From Dicaeum eximium (Eukaryota > Chordata > Aves > Passeriformes > Dicaeidae), in the NCBI GenBank assembly GCA_013396995.1, contig VWZP01010715.1, forward strand, positions 930,001 through 994,000: a stretch of DNA of 64,000 bases. Direction: 5' to 3'. The notes under the pieces are model-generated. The model was given only the letters and a program-made list of their open reading frames with translations. It ran no database searches and was not told where the DNA came from. Shown piece after piece: positions 24,801-36,860 of this stretch; the stretch's first letter is position 1, and each line of letters starts with the position of its first letter. The translations under genes were made by a program, and so were the position numbers.

Positions 24801-27800
24801 AAGAACATAGTTTAATATTTACTGTTTCCAATGAAATGGCTTGGAAAATGCTGAGCAATGCAAATCTTCAATGCAAATAGGTGTGCCCCAGAGTCAGTGC
24901 ATCCCACTATCTGCACAGAGCCAGTGAACTCATGCTGGAACAAAGAATCAGGCAGCCACAGCCCCAAGCATCTGTGTTTGGCATACAACCAGCAATGATG
25001 CAGCATGTACTCACATCCAGAGGAAGAGACAAAGATAAAGAGGACAGGAAGAAAAAAAATTACCTTTCTGAAGAGAGAGCACTCAAAAATTCCCTTTAAC
25101 TCCTTTGTTAATTAAAAACTGTGGTCAATAAATGTAATTAGTCAAAAGACTCCATTTGTCAAAAAATTTTGCAAAAAATGGGGTGAATTAAATTAAAATA
25201 ACTTCTGTGAGATTTTTATTGTTTAAGAAAAAAATAAATAAAGTTATGTTTGGTTTCTTCCACTCAGCTCATCAAAATGTATTTTGATGAAGGAAAAAAT
25301 TTTACATGCAAAATTTTACAGTGAAAAGCAAATTGCAGTCGATTGTTTGTAAGTAAAGTGGAAGAATCAATAAGATGTATAAAATGACTGTTTAAAAGCT
25401 CTGTCCATAAACCAGGTTCTGCCATGAATTAGTTATTACCAACTATTCTGATCAAGAGCACTTCCCTTGAGATACCTGACATTTTCAAGATTACTCTTCT
25501 CTCTAATGGGCAAAGCCCAAGACATCCACTGGGAATGTGAGATTTGACATTTCAAGGAAAAGGAATTTGTGTCAAAATGCTTTTGGAGGAATTCCTGAAA
25601 ATACAGTTATTTCACGTTTTCCTTTCGTGTGATGCAAGTAGTGTTTTTTTAAGCTAAATCATTTTTTTTCACAGACCACCAAATTTGAAGGTAGCTGAAG
25701 GGCCAGGGCACTAAGCTGCTAGGAACCCGCTTATTAGTGTTTCATGTTAATTCACAATAATTCCTAGGAACAGCAGTAGATTTTGCACAGACCAGGGACC
25801 ATTCACAATGATTTTGAAGGTAAATAAGGTAAGACATTATCACCATAAAAAGACATTATCACCATGAACTGTACTTTTTCATCAGAATAAAAGTCTAGAA
25901 AACCGGGCTCCTGTTTTGGTAAATCCATAAGATTTACTAGTACAGAAATAGTTTTAAGTTCCTCTAGTGATAGAGGATTATGCTTCTTCTTTATAGAAGA
26001 ATTTCCATCATCAGTTATCACAAAAGCATATGAACACTGAAAACATACTAATGATTTGAGCCTTATGTTGGGTAGCACGAGGGCTGGCTGCTGCACACAC
26101 AATGTATAAATCCCAAGTTGTTAATGTGTGTAGCAGGGAAAAAGGAGACAAGACTGTTTTCCATATGTTTCTTCAGACTTCAATAATCTCATGATGTTGT
26201 TCCTTGCAACTTTGCTGTGCAAGACATGTTACAACATTCTGCTGATAAAGTCCTAAAGCTTAATGGACATCACAGTCAAAATCAACCAGGAAGCCTGCCT
26301 GTGTCAAAGCCAGGTGTCCTGCTCTTACAATTTCTAGTCCAAGAGTTTGGCTGCCCTTTGTTTTACCACATCTACCAAAATCATGTTAGTCCTCCTCCTT
26401 GTTGCAGATTGGCGGGGAGAGAGCTAGCTGAGACCCTTAAAAGCACTTTTGTTCTGCCATTTGATGATGTCCAGAAATGTGTGTACCTTCCCTATATATC
26501 ATAATAATATATCAAAAATAAATCGTCTATGGGCAGGTCATGCTTAGTTTTGTGCCACTCCATCTGTGGTCCATGCACAGAGACAGGAGTGCTAAACAGA
26601 ACAGATGTCATTGGAAATATAAGTCTCTAAACATGCATATGTTACATGAGCTTTCATCAGAAGACTGAGTTATAAAATGTCTCTGTCTTTTCCAGCATCA
26701 CTTTATTCTGTTTCAGTGTGGATCATGATGTCCTTGATTGCCTGTGTTCACAGCAAAATCTTCAAAAGCTTCTTTGGTCTGTTTAAAGGAGTAAAGTTAT
26801 TAAAAAAATCTTTCTCCCATCTTTCTGTCTTGGGTCATTACAACAATAACTCTTAGACCTTTCTCCCCTAAACCTGCAAGGGCCATGGAGGAGGGAAGTG
26901 TACTTGTTCTTTATCTGTTTGCAATGATCATTAGGGCAAAATTTACTGTCCTAGTAATAAATAAATAGTAATAAATAAAGCATTTTAAGTGGACTGTTGG
27001 AAGTAAAGCTGGAACCTGTATTAAGGTTGTCCTTACACACACAGTTCTTAAAATCTACACCTTTCTTAAGATCTCTCTGGGGGAATTCCCTTTCTGCAGA
27101 GCACTTGAAGAGATTTAAGCAACTAAGGCTTATATCTCACTAACGAAAGAATTAAGCCTACATTTCTGTGCCCTGTTTTGTGGAGCTTGATGCAGGGACC
27201 TGTGTTCTGGGTTTGGTTTTACTGTTGCATGTCAGCAGTTCATCACTGTTCTTGTCACAGCTGGGGCTAGCTAGGGACTGGAGCAAAGTCCTGCTTGTGA
27301 AGTACTTTTTAACTAACAAGAGACTATCTGAGCAGTACAATGCTTTCAAGCTCAGCATGAATAATCAGATATTTGTAGTCAACATAAACATGATTTATGA
27401 ATCTGAGAAAAATCAAATCCATCCCTAGCATATCCCGGAGCCACAAGGTTTTTCTTTAAGACAGAAACTGCATTAATTTTCTCCTTCTGTAATTTACACC
27501 AAAATAACTATCTTGAGGGACATGACAAGGAACAACAGCCTCTTTACAATGCCTTAGAACATAAAGCTAGGTGCTGAGCACCTATCATTGATTTATTCAA
27601 ATCTGTATTATGTCAGTTACTTCTATTTGGAAAACTAGACACTGAAAGACGCATTCAAAATTAGAATTGTAGTTTCAGTGGGTTTTTTACATCCTGGAAG
27701 TTTTAGTTTGCCTTTAGTTTCCTATTGGTTACATACTACTTGATTTTATTGTAGAAAATGTATTAAAATGCATCTGACTCCTCATTAATACCAAAGTATG

Positions 27801-29554
27801 AGAATAAGTCCCAAGTAAATAATTCTGATAAATTTTAGATGGTCAGGAGGAGATGTACCTCACCTAATTTAAGACATCCAGGGTCTGATTCTTTCACGTG
27901 AGGAGACAGCCAATGACTCTGTAAGCTGGCCCTGGAGATCCAGCAAGTTTACTTGGGGCTTGCAGATAAGACATGGGAGGCACAAGGCACTCAAACCCTT
28001 CTGGAGACTGTCATACAGGGTTCAGCTTACAGATCAAGGTACTTAAATATTTATGTCTACTTTATAGACTTTACAGTGTCATTACAGTCTAGACTTTCTT
28101 TACAGGCAATAGAAATTTATGAAATTGATACAGCTATTGAAACCTAGTTCAGTTAATTTAAACATCAGTTCACTAAATTTGTTTTTACTGAATAGTACTT
28201 CCAATGGCTCTATGAATGCCACTGTATCAACTAAACTCCACTTACTGAATATGAATTTAGATATCATTACCAAGAGAGGGTTGTCTAGTCAGAACTTCTC
28301 TAGGTTCTCTAGGGTACCTTCTCTGGCCTATGGCTGCCACTGCAGAAGATCATGAGTCACTTGTAGGTCCTTCATCAAAATTATTAACAACCCATGAATG
28401 TCTCACAAACCTTTGGGCATCTCAGCTTACACTTCAGAGACTACATTTAGAAAATGGAAACAAACTCCATCTTGCCTGCAGTCTCAAACATCGTAGTCAC
28501 ATAAAAATATATGTCTCAACATCCTTTCCTGACATTTTAAGAAGTTCCTCTGAGACTAGGGTAAGGAAATGTAGCTGCTTAGCAGGGAATGGGTAGTCAA
28601 AATTAATAGCAAATTTTTAAACTATACAGATGCAAACTTCTGCCCTCAAGGAAAAAAGTCAGCAATTAGGTATTTATTATCTCATAAAAATAAGAAATCT
28701 ATGGGTTCTAGAATGCTTAGACCCTTGGTTCCATCAGCAATATCATAACTGCATAAATTTTTTAGCATATTGTCTTCTTCAGCAGATATAATTGTTGCAA
28801 TAATAATGCCCGGTATTGATCATAAATTGCAGCATTCCACTCCTCTCATTGAAGCATAGTATAAAGAAGTTCAAGATTTACTGAAACCAAACTGGCTCAG
28901 CATTACTAAGGTGCACAGATTAATCATATATCAGAGGGACAATTTATGTCACTATATGAAGGAGTGACTCTTTGGGAACAGGAGGCACAAAACCTCTGAA
29001 TTCCACATAATCTCACTTTTCTTCACTCTCTCCTAAATCCTTTTCTCAGCAATGGGCTATATGCAAAAGTACAGAGCCCCTCTGAATCTTTCTCTTTCAT
29101 TACATATAATCATGGCGTGAGGAATTCATCCTGAATAACTTTTACATAAATGATTCATAGAGAGCTTTTCAATAGATGAGAGAAATCCTTGCTTTCCATT
29201 TCCCCAATCAACAACTGGAGAGACAAATACAGAAGTGCTCAGAAAATTCGTGATGAAGAATCCTGTTTGATAATTTAGCAAAGGGTCAGATCATTTTATT
29301 GACTTTGTAATCAAAACTGTGAATTAATTGACCAGAATAAAATGTGTTAGTTGAGTATTACACAGCAGACTATATGCTGCTAAATTGCCACAAGTAGTCT
29401 ACTATTTATACCATCAATTTACTGGTATCAAGCGGGGTAAGATTGTAAGCTTTCCAGAAAATGTGTTTCATTTTGCTAATATTTTTTATTTGTCCTTATG
29501 AGAAACCTGTTCTGTCACAAGAAAAAAAAATCCCTTTGTTTTCCCAGTACAGTT
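21843..29554. other. Non-coding unique sequence
   Basis: No gene is recognised. Possible conserved non-coding sequence lies around 22580-22740, which holds CATGCATTAATGGG and other TAAT-type words, but this is judged by look alone. Short A/T-rich repeats are at 22759-22794 (AATAAAATTAATT words) and 26953-26980 (two copies of an AGTAATAAATAAA unit). Two ATGCAAAT octamers lie 13 bases apart, start to start, at 24858-24865 and 24871-24878. ORFs here are at most 99 codons and show no domains. Confidence 0.5.
25832..25865 (+). repeat. Tandem duplication, unit 19 bp
   Basis: AGACATTATCACCAT at 25832-25846 is repeated exactly at 25851-25865. This is a small slippage-type duplication. Confidence 0.8.
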
Positions 29555-29810
29555 GTATGCAAATATTTTCTGCTGAATGAATGCTCATCCTTATTTTTCA
29601 CAGTTTCACATCAGTGCTTGTCATCATGCAAATTCATTCTCAATGGGATTACTCGGAACTATGCTGGTGAGAGCTGTATTTGTTCATTAATTTAGGTCTC
29701 ATTAACCACAAATAACTCGACAAGGATAAGAACAGATTATCGTCACTGTCTAATGTGTATTAATAGTTTGTTTATTATGCAAATATTACATACTGGTGAA
29801 ATTTGATACT
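29555..29810. promoter_or_regulatory. Candidate conserved non-coding element with three POU octamers
   Basis: Three exact ATGCAAAT words lie in 228 bases, at 29557-29564, 29626-29633 and 29777-29784, all on the plus strand. The octamer is the established binding site of OCT/POU-domain factors. TAAT-core homeodomain-like words (CATTAATTTAGG near 29686 and TGTATTAATAG near 29757) lie between and beside them. There is no transposon similarity and no coding frame. The density of homeodomain and POU words resembles developmental enhancers, but function and conservation are inferred. Other octamers occur elsewhere in the window, so single copies mean little. Confidence 0.3.
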
Positions 29811-32394
29811 GGGCTGCTGATATAACCTAAAATTCAAAGTCTCTGCAAGGAACATTGTATAAAATTAATACAGAAGTCTCTTAGACTTGAATGTGCTGTG
29901 TTGACAATGGTAGTGCATAAAGCAAAATATATAATACATGTAAATTCTAGTCTGTATTTTGAAATAAGGTAATCATCTAACCTTAATTAGACTATGTCTG
30001 GTTAATATTATAATACTTCAAAACTTTTTCATATTTTTTATTAATTTTTATAATTTTTATTATTTCATCAGTTTTATTAACATACTCAACTAACTTGAGC
30101 TGACCTTAAGCATATAATTATAAAGATAACTGGGGTAAGGCTCATTATTGGGCAATGATATCTTCCTAAGGCACTCCCAAATGATTTCTCTCCCTGTCTT
30201 TCCCCACCTTCTGTTGGTAGGTACTTGTTCCTACTTGTGTATCCAAGCTTGCCCCTCCCTGAGATTTGCCAGCTTAGTTCCCCAGGAAAGACAAAACTGG
30301 AGATATTGCAACAGACCCTGGACACGGGAAAAATATTCTAAAATTGGACCTTGAAAAGAAAGGATGACAAAGAAACAAGACAATCAATGAGGGATGGGAG
30401 CAACCTGTGGAACAAAAAGGTGGAGGAAGTCTTTTTCCAAGGTAAAATTTATAGAGCTTAGGCTGAAATTTTCAAAAGTTAAAACCTTGATCAAAAAGTT
30501 TTGGAAAAAAAATGAAAAATTTGTGTTCTTCTCTCTGCTTTCTAAAGGAGCTCAAATGGATGTCCCACTTTCTCTGTGAGAGTGATTTAACATTGAAGAG
30601 TTTGCCTTGATGTTACCTCACACCTGTACACCTGAGACACACGTAGAAAATATTTTAACTTAGGCCTTTCACAGGACTCATTTTTACTTCAAGATCTGAT
30701 AACCTTTTTTTAGAACATGCAAGTATGATCACTTGTTGTCTTATTTAAACAAAACACTTCCTCAGAACTATAAACAGGGAGTGAGAAAATTTCTCTTGGC
30801 ACTCTTACTCATGTTCTTTGCAAGAAATATTTATTCATTCACTGTTAGCAAATAAATGTAAAATTATGTCTTTCCTGCTAAGACATCTGTCTCTGCTACA
30901 TACCTGTGCAGCTGCATGATTTCAGTGGAAGCAGTCTGAACAGTGTCAAGATTGTACACAGGAATTTCTTCCAGGAATAGGTCCCTTTACAATTTCAAAT
31001 TGTTTCTGGTGTGTGCCAGAAATACTGTGAGCAGGGTAGAAGTGCAGAACATGATCTAAGACACTCTGGAAACAACAGAAAAAAAGGTCTACATATGTAG
31101 AGCAGGTTTACAGAGTATAATATGAATTCTTAGGGGAGAAAAGCCATTCAGACTTTCCCTTCTGATGTATTCCTAGTATGAGGAATTATAATATTAATTT
31201 TGCTTTTAAACACACTCATAGCTTCACACATCACATAACTGGTGATGACTAATGCCACAATATTTCTGTGTGTGTGATTGCTCTTTTGCAATATCCTGAA
31301 AAATCCTAGGCCAGTGCAGTTTGGATACTGAGAGCTATGAAATGGTTGAGTGGTGTTGTCAAAGTAACCTCACTGGGTTTCTAAGAGTTATGAAAAATTA
31401 TCTGGAATGCAAAAGCCAAAAAGTGTTTCCTTTAATGGCCTCAAGTACCCTTTGGCAACCCCCTTGCTATGAGAGGCTACTTTAATGGTATAGAGATAGC
31501 TCAGGCTGACATCAGTACCTTTCAAATAGCACTGAGATAATGTTGAACGGAATTCTTTTGAAAGCTGTGAAAACAAAACAGCACGTCTTGCTTCATGAGT
31601 TATGTAACTAATTATTACCACTTATGACTTTTCACACACATACCTTGTGTCAGCTTTTATATGTGATGAAAACTGGAGAAGAATTCAAACCTGGCTTCTT
31701 GAATTAATGGCTTTGCATTCCCTCTGAGCATAAAGTTTTGAATTGAAAATCAGCAGGTTTTGACAATAATTGGTGTAAAAATATATTTTGTTCTATTCCA
31801 TACTGTAGTTGCACCTACAATGTGATTATGGAGCTCACCACAAACATTATGCTATGTACTATTCTGTTCAGATAGTACTTACAGTCTAGGTTGGAATACT
31901 GGGGGTTTTTTTTAATAAGAGAAATATACATAACACTAGGGAGGGGTTTGTGGTGCAATTGTCAGGCTGCAATAGGGTGAGTTGTTTGAAGAGTCTGTGT
32001 TGAGCATAAACTGCTAACTAAAGCACTTTCTATCCAACTGTGCTGGTCTGTCTTAAATCATGCAACCACCATTGGACAGAAGCAAAGAGGTTAAAATTTA
32101 AATGGGAATCTACGTGTCAAAGCCTTCTTCATTTCCAGAGGATGACACAGTTCAATCTTTGGTTTGTTTTGTCATGAGTGGAATTTAATTGCTGGTGTAG
32201 TCACTTTTCTTAACATATAACTTATCACAATGACTCTAATGCTTTTATGATAGCCATCATAATTGCTGGAGATATCTTCAGAAGTCATTCACATTCCTCT
32301 GAGCTGGAAGAATTCCAGAGTTTATATTGTTTTGCCATGAAAATAGCTATAAAAAAGTGTTATCTGCTGAAAACATTTCCTTCTCTGTTTGAAC
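29811..32394. other. Non-coding unique sequence
   Basis: No gene or repeat is recognised. The segment 29990-30070 is extremely AT-rich with TTTTTATTAATTTTTATAATTTTTATTA-like words. Small ORFs of 61-79 codons show no domains. Confidence 0.5.
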
Positions 32395-32480
32395 TTTAAA
32401 ATTGTTATCTGATTAGCTTGCTGTAAATTGCAGCGGTAAATTTGACGCAATACGCAGAGGACTCTGATCTTTAGTGGCCA
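32395..32480. promoter_or_regulatory. Candidate conserved non-coding element retaining CpGs
   Basis: Three CpGs are retained within 25 bases (GCAGCGGTAAATTTGACGCA followed by ATACGCAG) inside otherwise CpG-poor, AT-rich sequence. Nearby homeodomain-like words include GATTAGC. Retained CpGs in a non-repeat, non-coding context often mark sequence under constraint or kept unmethylated. This is suggestive only. Confidence 0.22.
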
Positions 32481-34279
32481 TTAGAATTACAAATGCTCAC
32501 AGTGCTGGCTCCTGACCCTGCTGCCACCTGAGAAATGGCCACTTGCTATTCTGCTGTGCCCTACACTGCTAGGAACCAGGCTGACACATACAAGGAGAGG
32601 CTTTAACTGCCAGGCCTGTGGTTCAAAAACATCTGGTTTTTTTTCATGAAAATTCATCACTGTTAAGAATAAATGAAGCAGTTTGCTTGTTAAATTTGCC
32701 TCAACAGTAAGAGCCCTATCAGTTGATATTGTGCTGTGCTAAGCTTGTAAATATCTCTTAAATGGCTTAGAAAGAGTGAGTGATCTGGCTAAGGGATATG
32801 TTGCTGCCTTAGCTACATATTTCACAACCCAGTTCTCAGTCTGCCCTGACCTTTTGCAGGAAGGTTTAAATGCCCTTTGCATTCCAGCTGTTTCAGCTTA
32901 CTAATTATGTCAAAGTGCTGACTTTAGTTTTTCACTTACCTTTTAATGCTTGTACCATGTCGTGTTGCTGAAGAGGCTTCACACAATGGCTGTCCAAGGC
33001 TTTACCTACACCTTTCCAAAAGGATCTCTCCAGACAAGATCACCAAGTACTTTATTGGGAAGGCTCTGCAAGACATCAGACATTTTGAACCATATTAACT
33101 TTTGGATTACTAAATCCATGTAAGCTGTGCATACAAACTTTTTGTCTGTGCACAGAAACTTCAATGGCCAAAAAATTAACACTCCTTTTCTTTCTTACGT
33201 ATCTCATTCTTTCTCCTTTATTACCCCCAGCTTGCGTAAACCAAAAAGCCCTAATTCTCTAAAGACTTCGCAGTCTTATGCAATGTGAGAGATTTGGATG
33301 TTCAAACAGCAGATTACAATAATCTGGGAGTGAGCAAGCAGGAAAACATATTGACAAGTCATCTTGATGTAACTATTTACGTCAATAAAAATTTTGGCAC
33401 TGGGAACATAAAAAACATTTAACAAACACAGAATTTACATATAAAAGTGGTTCTGGGAAAATTTCTTCGATCAAAATATAAAATTGTGTATAAAAAGGCC
33501 TAAAAAGGGAAAATACTGTTAAAAGGGATGCATTCACATATCAAGGAAAGTGGAGGGCTAAGATTGAAGTCTTAATGCATTTTCTGGTACATTAAAGCTC
33601 AATTAAGTGATCATATAAATTTTCTCCTCATGGGGACTCTGCCTCTCCAAGTGCAAGGATAGATTGTTTTTTTTTCCTAAATGAGAAACTACTTCACAAT
33701 TTGTTTTACTGTTCACTGGGAGGCCAAATATGCTACTTTTTTGCACATTATTCAAACATTGCAAAAAGGCAGAATATTAATTTTCTTGTGAGTTTTCAAT
33801 AATATTTATTATTAACATATATGAATATTTCACAATTTGGGGAATTAATCTTGGAAATGTTTCAACAAAATGAGGTGAATTATTTTATTTCTAGTGCATA
33901 AATTCATTGGATTGCATATCACAAGATTAAATAAGGGTCAAATAATTTTACTAATTTAGGATGCTGAACAGACTAGAGCTTGTTTTTTCAGATAAATTAA
34001 CACTGTTAAGCACTCTAAAATGTTAACATACAGCTCATTGTAACTCAGGAACGAGGTGCTAATGCTCAGTATTTCTAAAAATCTGTGACAAGGATATTAT
34101 GGTGGACACTGGAAAAATGGAAATTATCAAATTAACTATAGCCTGTTACAGGCTTGTACAGCACAGGATTTACTGGAGGCTTGGATTCTCCAGGAGTCTC
34201 CTAATTTAATTCAAGACAGTCACAGACTCTCAACTCATTTTTCATTATTTAGTAAACAATGAACAAAGCAGCTTCTTCA
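32481..34279. other. Non-coding unique sequence
   Basis: No gene, RNA or repeat is recognised. AT-rich stretches dominate, especially 33730-33960. No ORF of note is present. Confidence 0.5.
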
Positions 34280-34470
34280 ATGAGCAAGATTGCAGATCCC
34301 TTGACAGCGTAATCTTCAACCCTGAATCACCTCCACAGCCATCCTAGCACTCAATGAGGTTGAAAAATAATGACTGTGATATCATTAAAGACTGTCAACA
34401 CCTGCATACGCGCAAAAGAAATGAATTCACATCGCCCAGAAAAATATAATTTTGGTGTTTCTTAATCTCA
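34280..34470. promoter_or_regulatory. Candidate conserved non-coding element with E-box and CpG cluster
   Basis: A CACCTG E-box at 34399-34404 is followed within 10 bases by ATACGCGC and, about 25 bases on, by ATCGCCC. A TGACAGCG word upstream at about 34302 resembles a TALE-homeodomain (MEIS/PBX) site. The density of CpG is unusual for the window and no transposon explains it. This may be an enhancer, but the call is by pattern only. Confidence 0.22.
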
Positions 34471-36384
34471 GTTTACAATCTTTTGAAATACCATTGATTA
34501 TACTTGGCTATGTTTTGAAAAGGCAGTCTAATATTGCAGGGTAGGAAAAAAACAGACATCCTAAAGCACTTTCTATCCAACAAAACATATGTTTGGTGAC
34601 CAAATATTGATGGTCACATTCATCCTTTGTAAGTCTGAAATAACTGCATTTTTGAATCTGACTGCTGCCATATGAGTAAGAATATTTAACAGATACAGAA
34701 GTTTCAGCAGAAACTGTCCTCGTGGCTTCCATTACTGGATACAGATATTTAGTGTTTGACCCCTCTGTCCTGTTCTTTCCAGTCTCTTCTACTCTAAGAT
34801 CCAGTTTTCATTTCTTTCTTTAACCTTACTCTCCAGTGACACAAACTCATTACGTGTGAACTTGTCAATAAGAAAAAAAATAGGACTTCTAAAATTCAAA
34901 TTAAGTCAATAACATATTAGTTCAGAAAAAAGTATTTGACCTGTTTTATATTTTCCTTTGTATTATGTAGCCCCAGTCACATGTCTTGATATCTTAATTC
35001 ACCTGACCTGCAGTTTTTAAAAGTTTGTATGTTCCCTACACTCTTTATGTTTTCTCTAGAGAAATATTTTATCTGCTTCATTCTGTTGCTGTCATATAGA
35101 TAGTATTTACACTGCCTGGGTGAGAAATCAGATTCCAGTTCTCATTGCATTTTCCTTGGCTTGTTTATTACTTGTATGGATGCATTAAAGCATTCAATAG
35201 TAGTTCCAGTTTGCAAACTTCCTGCAAAGGATTTGAGAACAATTATATGAATATTGTCCTTATAATTCTAGATCTTGTCCTAACCCTAATGGATGCGTTG
35301 GGCAGCATTCATTAACCTAAATATATGAGCATTCAATAAATTATAATATAAATAATACTATTTAAAAGCAGTGTTTTGAAAGCACAAGCATGATTTATGG
35401 TCATAACGCTATGTTTCCAGGCTTACTGAAGTGCATAGAGTTTAGAATTACACCAAGTGTTATACAGACAATGAAAGCTCCACAGCCATTCAGATTGCAC
35501 ACAGGTACATTCTGTAGAATAACTATATTTTTCATTAAACATATATTTTCAAAGGAAAATAAGTCCCATGAATAACATAGGTGTAGGGTTAAACTGATAG
35601 AAAAATAAATCATTCTCCCATGCCTTTCCACCTCCTTTTCCCTACTGTGGATAACATGCCCTTGTTCTGTCTTGTCAGGTGAGGCTACACAAAGAAGATT
35701 AAAGCTGAACTTCTAAGACAATGATAGGACAGCTGGGCTTTTTTTTTTTTTTCTAGTCCTTGCCCTTTCATTACATGTGAATAAAAAAAAAAGCAAGATC
35801 TGACATGTAAGAAAAAAATTAAGACATGACTCAAGACCTCGCTAATACTGACTGAGCCAAATTTTGAACTTCCAGGAAGCTCAGAAAATTCCTGGAACAT
35901 TTTATCAGGGAGTTCCCCTGATTTTCAAAGACTCTTCTTCCTTGTTATAAGCAACATCAGAAGTGAAAAGTTATGAAACTACTCTGGAAAATGTCTCAAT
36001 ACTTTTGATCACAGTAGAAGCAGGAAATTATTCCAGACATCTCATCAAAGAGGAACAGATAACTATCAAGGCTCTCTAGATCATTTGAAGTCCATCCAAT
36101 ATTACTTTAAATTAAAGATTTTCGTCTATTACTTCCTAAAACCAAGTGATGTCTGTAGAGAGGACAGGGAATCAACTGCCTGAGGTCTAATTTATCTCTT
36201 TGATATAATATTGAGAAAGCTTTTTGCAAGATAAAGGCAATATCTTCATCACAGAAATATTGTTATCTAGAGGTGAATGCCCACAGTTGATGTTCAATTT
36301 TCCCATTTTTTCACCCACATTGGAAAACAAAGCGTGTTATGATATTTATTTTCTTTCTAAATCATTAAATGCCATCTCTGTATG
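34471..36384. other. Non-coding unique sequence
   Basis: No gene or repeat is recognised. A 14-base T run lies at about 35740 and an A run at about 35784. ORFs are at most 76 codons and overlap on opposite strands. Confidence 0.5.
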
Positions 36385-36860
36385 CAGATGCTCTTGTGGA
36401 CAATCAGGTGGCCTTCTATGATGATGTGACTGAAATGGTTGACAGGGGAAGGCTGCACGATGTCATCTACCTGGAGTTCTGTAAGGCCTTTGGTGGTTCC
36501 ACACAACTTCCTTCTCTGCACACTGGGAGACATGGATTTGAAGGGTGGACATGGATGTGGTGGATAAGGAATTGGTTCGAGGGACACAGAGAGTTTTTGT
36601 CAATAGTTGTCTGCCCAGTGGGAGACCAGTGAAGGGTGGTGTCACTCAGAGGTTTTTATTGGAACTAGTGCTCTTTAATATCTTCATCAATGACAGCCAG
36701 TGACACCAAGTGCCCCCTCAGAAAGTTTGCAGATGACACAGAGCTGAGCAGTGCAGTTGACACAACAGAAGGGAGGGATGCATCCAGGGGGACCTGAACG
36801 ATTTTGAGAAGTGGGCCCATGAGAATCTCACAAAGTTGAACAAGTCCAAGGGCTTTTCTT
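36385..36860 (+). mobile_element. CR1 LINE fragment from the reverse-transcriptase region (decayed)
   Basis: In the plus-strand frame from about 36385 to 36490 the translation reads MVDRGRLHDVIYLEFCKAF, which matches the CR1/L2-type reverse-transcriptase block 'D..G...D..YLDF.KAFD'. Further on, ATCTTCATCAATGACA and AAGTTTGCAGATGACACAGA match the region of the RT catalytic motif F(A/C)DD. Frameshifts and stop codons interrupt the frame, the usual Asp after KAF is Gly, and no 3' end follows, so this is a dead internal fragment. It is the only recognisable protein-coding remnant of a transposon in the window. Confidence 0.85.
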
